44,567 bases of DNA, taken from the NCBI GenBank assembly GCA_949840805.1, contig CATKXR010000040.1, positions 1 through 44,567 of the forward strand, read 5' to 3'. Shown in pieces: positions 40,831-44,567 of this stretch (within the stretch, counting starts at the first letter, position 1; each line of letters opens with the position of its first letter). Position numbers and translations under genes: made by a program. The notes below the pieces were generated by a model. The model searched no databases, was not told the DNA's origin, and saw nothing but the letters and a program-made list of their open reading frames with translations. The DNA comes from an uncultured Lachnospiraceae bacterium (GTDB taxonomy: Bacteria; Bacillota; Clostridia; Lachnospirales; Lachnospiraceae).

Positions 40831-42549
40831 TTATTTTTCCAGGGATCTCCACTTAAAATTCGGAATCACATCACTCCACTTTTCAATTCCGATAATCGAT
40901 TTGGCAAATTCCGTTGTCTCCAGAGTCATCTTCCGGTTATCAATATATTTGTATATGGACCATGATTTTTTCTTCATAGTCGGCACGATATCATCCGGCC
41001 TGTTCATATCGCACCTCCAGAGCCCGAAATTCTGGGAAGCTGCCGCCTCTGACGGCGCGTCCACCTGCCTGCTCATGATAAACGCATCAATATAAGGATT
41101 GCTGTCCGCTATATAGTATGCATACGCAATAGCCGCTGCCTGCAGGTCATGATTTTCCCCTCTGGTAGCGCTGACAGAAGTAAAACCCTGCTCCGACAAA
41201 ATAATATGCCGCACCTTGCCGTCCCTGCCCAACAGAGGTCCATTCTCCATATAATCAGTCAGTACATTCAGGTTTTTCAGGTTCACTACCGGTGAATTGG
41301 AATCATAAGTAATCAGCCCTGTCTGGTCATCGTCCCAAAACTCCGGCTCTGTCAGCGGAATCGAATAAGGATGATAGGCCAGCCCCCAGTCCATAGCGCC
41401 CCCTGCTCCTGTTTTATCCGCGAATTTATCTATGATATCCCTGGCATTGTATTTGGTCGTCCCGTTGGCCTCATAATTCCAGTTATAGTTGGTGGAAAAG
41501 AAAAGCCTGTCATTCTGGTTGGTACTGCGGATGGCCGTATAGAACACCCGAAATGCCCGCGCATATTCCTCGACGTACCGGTCAATATCCATGGGTCCCA
41601 CATAATTCCACTGCTGGTTATTGATCTCATTGCCGATGATCCAGTTAGATACCTTTCCGTAGGGAGACTTTGTAGTGCTGTAACGTTCTGCCAGGAAAGA
41701 TGCGATCGCCTTAATGGTCTCATATCCTTCCTTGGTCGAAGCATTAAACCCATAATAAAACACCTGGTTCCCCGGCTGCTTTGTAACGCCCGGATAAACT
41801 AACTGGGGAGCGCCGTCAATCCATCCGTTAAGGATCACCGCCGTCACAATCATGCTTTTCTCCGACATCCTCCGGATGGTATAATCCAGGGTTTCCATCA
41901 TTTCCTTGTTGAAGCTGTAGTTCTTCCCGTCATAGGTATAATCAATCCCCTGGCCTAAAATCTGGTGAAATGGGATATTGACGATCACATGGTTTACCCC
42001 CAGCTCAAAGGCATCGGAAACCATACTGTCCGTATTCTGGATCAGCAGGCCTTTCTTATTCTGTGCCGACCGGTAAGGATCCGTATTCTTTGCCAATATC
42101 TCCGGATTGGTGACATAGGCCGTATTGCTGACCTGGGTATATTTCTGCCCGTCAAATACAGCCACCACAAACCGGGAATAGAGCCGGTCCTGTTCCGTCC
42201 CCAGGTTAAGAGCAACACGGAAAGACAGTTCTTCCCCCTTGGTGATCCATGCACAATAATCCGTCCTTCCCTCCAGGCTGTCCTGATAAGGCTGCAGTTC
42301 AAAAAGATATAAATAATTGTCATAAAATGCCGGATCCGACCAGGTTCCCTCCATCTGTCCACGGATGGAGATCTGATTGCCTCCCTCGATGGCACAGCTC
42401 AAAATATGCGCAAATTCCGTAGGCTGCGGAATCTCCTGTTGAATTTCTTCGGCTTCCGGCTCCGCCAACGCGCTCATCCCGCTCATTCCTGTCAAAAACG
42501 CCGCCAATGCCAGGACAGTCACAGCCCTGCCAATCGGAAATCTCCTCAT
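40831..42549 (-). CDS. Exported DUF5722 / glycoside-hydrolase-like protein
   Basis: This 572-residue exported protein has a signal peptide (MRRFPIGRAVTVLALAAFL...MSALAEPE). After about 170 residues of beta-rich front comes a TIM-barrel-like section with DYTIRRMSEKSMIVTAVIL, WIIGNEINNQQWNYVG and HIILSEQGFTS. The Glu of GNE and the Glu of LSEQG are spaced as the acid/base and nucleophile of clan-A glycoside hydrolases, which suggests a carbohydrate-active enzyme. The substrate is unknown; DUF5722 is the family name I would give it. AAGGAGG lies 12 bases before ATG 42549. It is probably cotranscribed with the Gx-type gene. Confidence 0.8.
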   Translation of the reverse strand: MRRFPIGRAVTVLALAAFLTGMSGMSALAEPEAEEIQQEIPQPTEFAHILSCAIEGGNQISIRGQMEGTWSDPAFYDNYLYLFELQPYQDSLEGRTDYCAWITKGEELSFRVALNLGTEQDRLYSRFVVAVFDGQKYTQVSNTAYVTNPEILAKNTDPYRSAQNKKGLLIQNTDSMVSDAFELGVNHVIVNIPFHQILGQGIDYTYDGKNYSFNKEMMETLDYTIRRMSEKSMIVTAVILNGWIDGAPQLVYPGVTKQPGNQVFYYGFNASTKEGYETIKAIASFLAERYSTTKSPYGKVSNWIIGNEINNQQWNYVGPMDIDRYVEEYARAFRVFYTAIRSTNQNDRLFFSTNYNWNYEANGTTKYNARDIIDKFADKTGAGGAMDWGLAYHPYSIPLTEPEFWDDDQTGLITYDSNSPVVNLKNLNVLTDYMENGPLLGRDGKVRHIILSEQGFTSVSATRGENHDLQAAAIAYAYYIADSNPYIDAFIMSRQVDAPSEAAASQNFGLWRCDMNRPDDIVPTMKKKSWSIYKYIDNRKMTLETTEFAKSIIGIEKWSDVIPNFKWRSLEK

Positions 42550-42628
42550 AAACTTTTTCTGCCTCCTTTTTCTGTCTTCACTTCATCATAACGGCCCAGA
42601 TTCCCGAACCATTACTTATCCCTTCCTA

Positions 42629-42656
42629 ATTATATCCAATTATCTCCCAAATACAA
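42629..42656 (-). promoter_or_regulatory. Promoter of the DUF5722 gene
   Basis: Minus-strand TTGTAT (42651-42656), a 16-base spacer and TATAAT (42629-42634), 80 bases before the gene. The remainder of 42550-42906 holds the metK terminator and no gene. Confidence 0.6.
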
Positions 42657-42774
42657 GGCAGCACCCCTTACGTTGTCTTACGTTTTCCTTAACCTGTTTT
42701 GCTAACCGGCATCCTCCGGCCTTCCCCTGTATTCTCTCCCGTCAGGACATGAACTCTTCTGGATGATCAGAAAA

Positions 42775-42804
42775 CCGGCGTCTGCGCTTTCGCACAGACG
42801 CCGG
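42775..42804 (-). terminator. Terminator of metK
   Basis: CCGGCGTCTGCGC (42775-42787) and GCACAGACGCCGG (42792-42804) form a 13-bp stem around TTTC, with one G-U wobble in minus-strand RNA; the tail is TTTTCTG. It lies 103 bases past the metK stop. Confidence 0.8.
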
Positions 42805-42906
42805 CCTGTTTTCTTTCCAACGGTTCTATCCGCTGCTATTTTCCATATTAAGAACTGTCTTTTTTGCCGAAAAACACTTACAAAAGCCCGGATATTCTCT
42901 ATACTT

Positions 42907-44094
42907 TTACAGATATTTCTTCAGCGCCTCTACCTTATCCAGCCGCTCCCACGGCAGATCCAGATCGGTTCTCCCAAAGTGTCCGTAAGCCGCCGTCTGA
43001 CGGTAAATCGGCCTTCTCAGATCCAGCATCTTGATGATCCCGGCCGGACGAAGGTCAAAATTCTCCCGGATGATCTCGATCAGCTTCTCATTGGCAAGCT
43101 TTCCGGTTCCGAAGGTATCTACCATGACAGAAGTAGGATAAGCCACCCCGATTGCGTAGGAAAGCTGGATCTCGCACTTGTCTGCCAGCCCGGCTGCCAC
43201 CAGATTCTTGGCTGCATAGCGGGCCGCATAAGCTGCGGACCGGTCTACTTTCGTGCAGTCCTTGCCGGAAAATGCCCCGCCGCCATGGCGCGCATAACCG
43301 CCGTAAGTATCCACAATAATCTTCCTGCCGGTAAGCCCGCTGTCTCCATGAGGCCCTCCGATTACGAACCGCCCCGTGGGATTCACGAAAAACTTTGTAT
43401 TCTCGTCTACCATCTCGGCCGGAAGCACCTCATCAAAAATGTACTTTTTCACGTCTTTATGAATCTGCTCCTGCTCCACGTCCGCATCATGCTGGGTGGA
43501 AAGAACCACCGCCTCCAGCCTGAGGGGTTTGCCGTTCTCATCATACTCTACCGTCACCTGGCTCTTTCCGTCCGGACGAAGATAAGGCAGGGTGCCGTTC
43601 TTGCGTACCTCGGTCAGGCGGAGAGCCAGCTTATGGGCAAGAGCGATGGGATAAGGCATATATTCCTCTGTCTCGTTGCTGGCAAAACCAAACATCATAC
43701 CCTGGTCCCCGGCGCCGATAGCTGCCAGCTCCGTATCGCTCATCCGGTTCTCCTTCGCCTCCAGGGCTTTATCCACGCCCATGGCAATATCTCCGGACTG
43801 TTCGTCCAACGCCACGATGACACCGCAGGTATTGCAGTCAAAGCCATATTCCGCATTGTCATAGCCAATCTCCCGGATAGTATCCCGGACAACCTTCTGG
43901 ATATCCACATAACCCTTTGTGGTAATCTCTCCCATCACCAATACCAGGCCTGTCGTAGTACAAGTCTCACAGGCCACCCGGCTCATGGGATCCTGCTCCA
44001 TCATGGCATCCAGGACCGCATCCGATATGGCATCGCACATTTTGTCTGGATGTCCCTCTGTCACGGATTCTGATGTAAATAATAACTTCTCCAC
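42907..44094 (-). CDS. metK: S-adenosylmethionine synthetase
   Basis: This 395-residue enzyme makes S-adenosylmethionine from methionine and ATP. Signatures are [55 protein letters not shown] and [20 protein letters not shown] (phosphate-binding loop). The start is a GTG at 44094 with AAGGAGG 8 bases upstream, read as MEKLLFTSE. It is preceded by a SAM-I riboswitch with a terminator, so transcription falls when SAM is plentiful. No partner gene follows. Confidence 0.97.
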   Translation of the reverse strand: MEKLLFTSESVTEGHPDKMCDAISDAVLDAMMEQDPMSRVACETCTTTGLVLVMGEITTKGYVDIQKVVRDTIREIGYDNAEYGFDCNTCGVIVALDEQSGDIAMGVDKALEAKENRMSDTELAAIGAGDQGMMFGFASNETEEYMPYPIALAHKLALRLTEVRKNGTLPYLRPDGKSQVTVEYDENGKPLRLEAVVLSTQHDADVEQEQIHKDVKKYIFDEVLPAEMVDENTKFFVNPTGRFVIGGPHGDSGLTGRKIIVDTYGGYARHGGGAFSGKDCTKVDRSAAYAARYAAKNLVAAGLADKCEIQLSYAIGVAYPTSVMVDTFGTGKLANEKLIEIIRENFDLRPAGIIKMLDLRRPIYRQTAAYGHFGRTDLDLPWERLDKVEALKKYL

Positions 44095-44165
44095 TGAATA
44101 TTCCTCCTTAGAATCAAAAGAGCTCCTCGCGGATTCCCGTCAGTCCGGAAATCCGGACAAAAGAA

Positions 44166-44194
44166 AAGTCCGAAGCAATCTATACTGCGGACTT
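44166..44194 (-). terminator. Riboswitch terminator hairpin
   Basis: AAGTCCG/CGGACTT arms (44166-44172 and 44188-44194) with a 15-base loop and tail TTCTTTT form the intrinsic terminator of the SAM riboswitch expression platform. A second hairpin GTCCGG/CCGGAC (about 44143-44158) follows it before the metK ribosome binding site; this could hold the leader or affect translation. Confidence 0.8.
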
Positions 44195-44218
44195 GATATC
44201 TTAGGCACATCAAATCCT

Positions 44219-44330
44219 CTTATTGCTCGATTTCTCGCTCAGGTTGGCACCTTCCGGACGTTCCTTGCGGCACGTATCCGGGGTTGCCGTGACTTCACAG
44301 ATCCTATGTATCTCCATCACTCTGAATAAG
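44219..44330 (-). ncRNA. SAM-I (S-box) riboswitch aptamer
   Basis: The minus-strand RNA contains the S-box core: outer P1 CTTATT...AATAAG, then AGAGTGATGGAG, then GTCACGGCAACC, then GGAAGGTGCCAACCTGAGCG, matching the conserved class I positions. It is located between the promoter at 44374 and metK. When SAM binds, the downstream terminator should form and stop metK transcription. Confidence 0.93.
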
Positions 44331-44373
44331 GGATATTACGCACTTTTCTATTGTTATTGTTTGTGACAAGATT

Positions 44374-44402
44374 ATAGTAGCAGATTCTTCTACTAGTGTC
44401 AA
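44374..44402 (-). promoter_or_regulatory. Promoter of the SAM riboswitch-metK transcript
   Basis: Minus-strand TTGACA (44397-44402), a 17-base spacer and TACTAT (44374-44379); TATAAT overlaps at 44371-44376 with a 20-base spacer. It starts the riboswitch leader. Confidence 0.7.
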
Positions 44403-44468
44403 GACCCAGAATCGTAAATAACGTCTGGGCCTCCAAAAACGGTTACTGTTCACACATTAGCTTGACCG

Positions 44469-44518
44469 AAAGAAACCGATGGTATAGACTATCCTTAGTC
44501 AGAGCCATCGGTTTCTTT
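44469..44518 (-). terminator. Terminator of the gene entering from the right edge
   Basis: AAAGAAACCGATGG (44469-44482) pairs perfectly with CCATCGGTTTCTTT (44505-44518). It directly follows the stop of the partial gene at 44517 on the minus strand; the right arm overlaps that stop codon. Confidence 0.8.
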
Positions 44519-44567
44519 ATTCAAAGATCTGAGACACCTTCTCAAATACATTGTCATGTTCTTGCCG
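44517..44567 (-). CDS. C-terminal end of an unidentified gene (partial)
   Basis: The minus-strand frame entering at 44567 reads RQEHDNVFEKVSQIFE and stops with TAA at 44517-44519, right at the terminator hairpin. It is too short to identify; only the immediate terminator supports it as the end of a real gene. Its start is outside the window. Confidence 0.4.
   Translation of the reverse strand, partial: RQEHDNVFEKVSQIFE

Noticed and set aside
42763..44073. 436-codon plus-strand ORF opposite metK
   Set aside because: Antisense to metK, which is beyond doubt, and it would run through the metK terminator.

Overview
The window looks like chromosomal DNA of a gut-type Lachnospiraceae/Clostridia bacterium. 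GC is moderate, ribosome binding sites are strong AGGAGG types, metK sits behind a SAM-I riboswitch, galT is the Firmicute class II form, and there are choline-binding-type wall repeats, a class I cytidylate-kinase-like gene and a Firmicute-style type VII secretion locus. The genus cannot be fixed from sequence alone.

Layout. (1) 1-7.4 kb is accessory DNA: an Rpn-family nuclease with a GEAR repeat tract, a gene remnant, an AraC regulator overlapping an EamA exporter, a frameshifted metallo-beta-lactamase-fold gene, a secreted wall-binding repeat protein behind a MerR-style promoter, and a small dimeric alpha-beta-barrel protein. (2) 7.6-7.8 kb holds tRNA-Gln with its own promoter and terminator. 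(3) 7.97-13.4 kb is a minus-strand effector operon: a chaperone-like protein, three proteins sharing a 90-residue helical N-terminus, a polytopic membrane protein that may be an immunity protein, and two DUF4176 proteins. (4) 13.4-13.93 kb is a non-coding gap with large nested inverted repeats. (5) 13.93-26.15 kb is one long minus-strand operon for a type VII-like machine. In transcription order it runs: cytidylate-kinase-like protein, secreted vWA-TM-FHA protein, TM-FHA protein, EssC ATPase, degenerate receiver-LytTR regulator, chaperone-like protein, YukD/EsaB, a free-standing copy of the effector N-domain, then five WXG100-size proteins. (6) 26.2-27.6 kb is an AT-rich cassette with a Clp-fold protease and two tiny peptide ORFs. 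(7) 27.8-29.2 kb has an SPL-type radical SAM gene and a GNAT gene. (8) 29.3-35.9 kb is arginine biosynthesis: argC-GNAT-argJ-argB-argD on the minus strand, divergent from argG, with an ARG-box-like dyad inside the argC promoter. (9) 36-44.5 kb has a GHKL histidine kinase, galT-apbE, a DUF5722 protein with a Gx-type transporter, and metK.

The main point of interest is the secretion locus. It has EssC, YukD and many WXG100 proteins but no recognisable EsaA, EssA or EssB. Two membrane FHA proteins, one with a vWA domain, occupy their place. Its probable substrates carry a conserved N-terminal module with a Y-x-x-x-E signature at the same residue (81) in all three, and the machine operon encodes a solo version of that module. 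Two related chaperone-like proteins, one per operon, suggest a substrate-delivery system organised differently from LXG/Lap systems.
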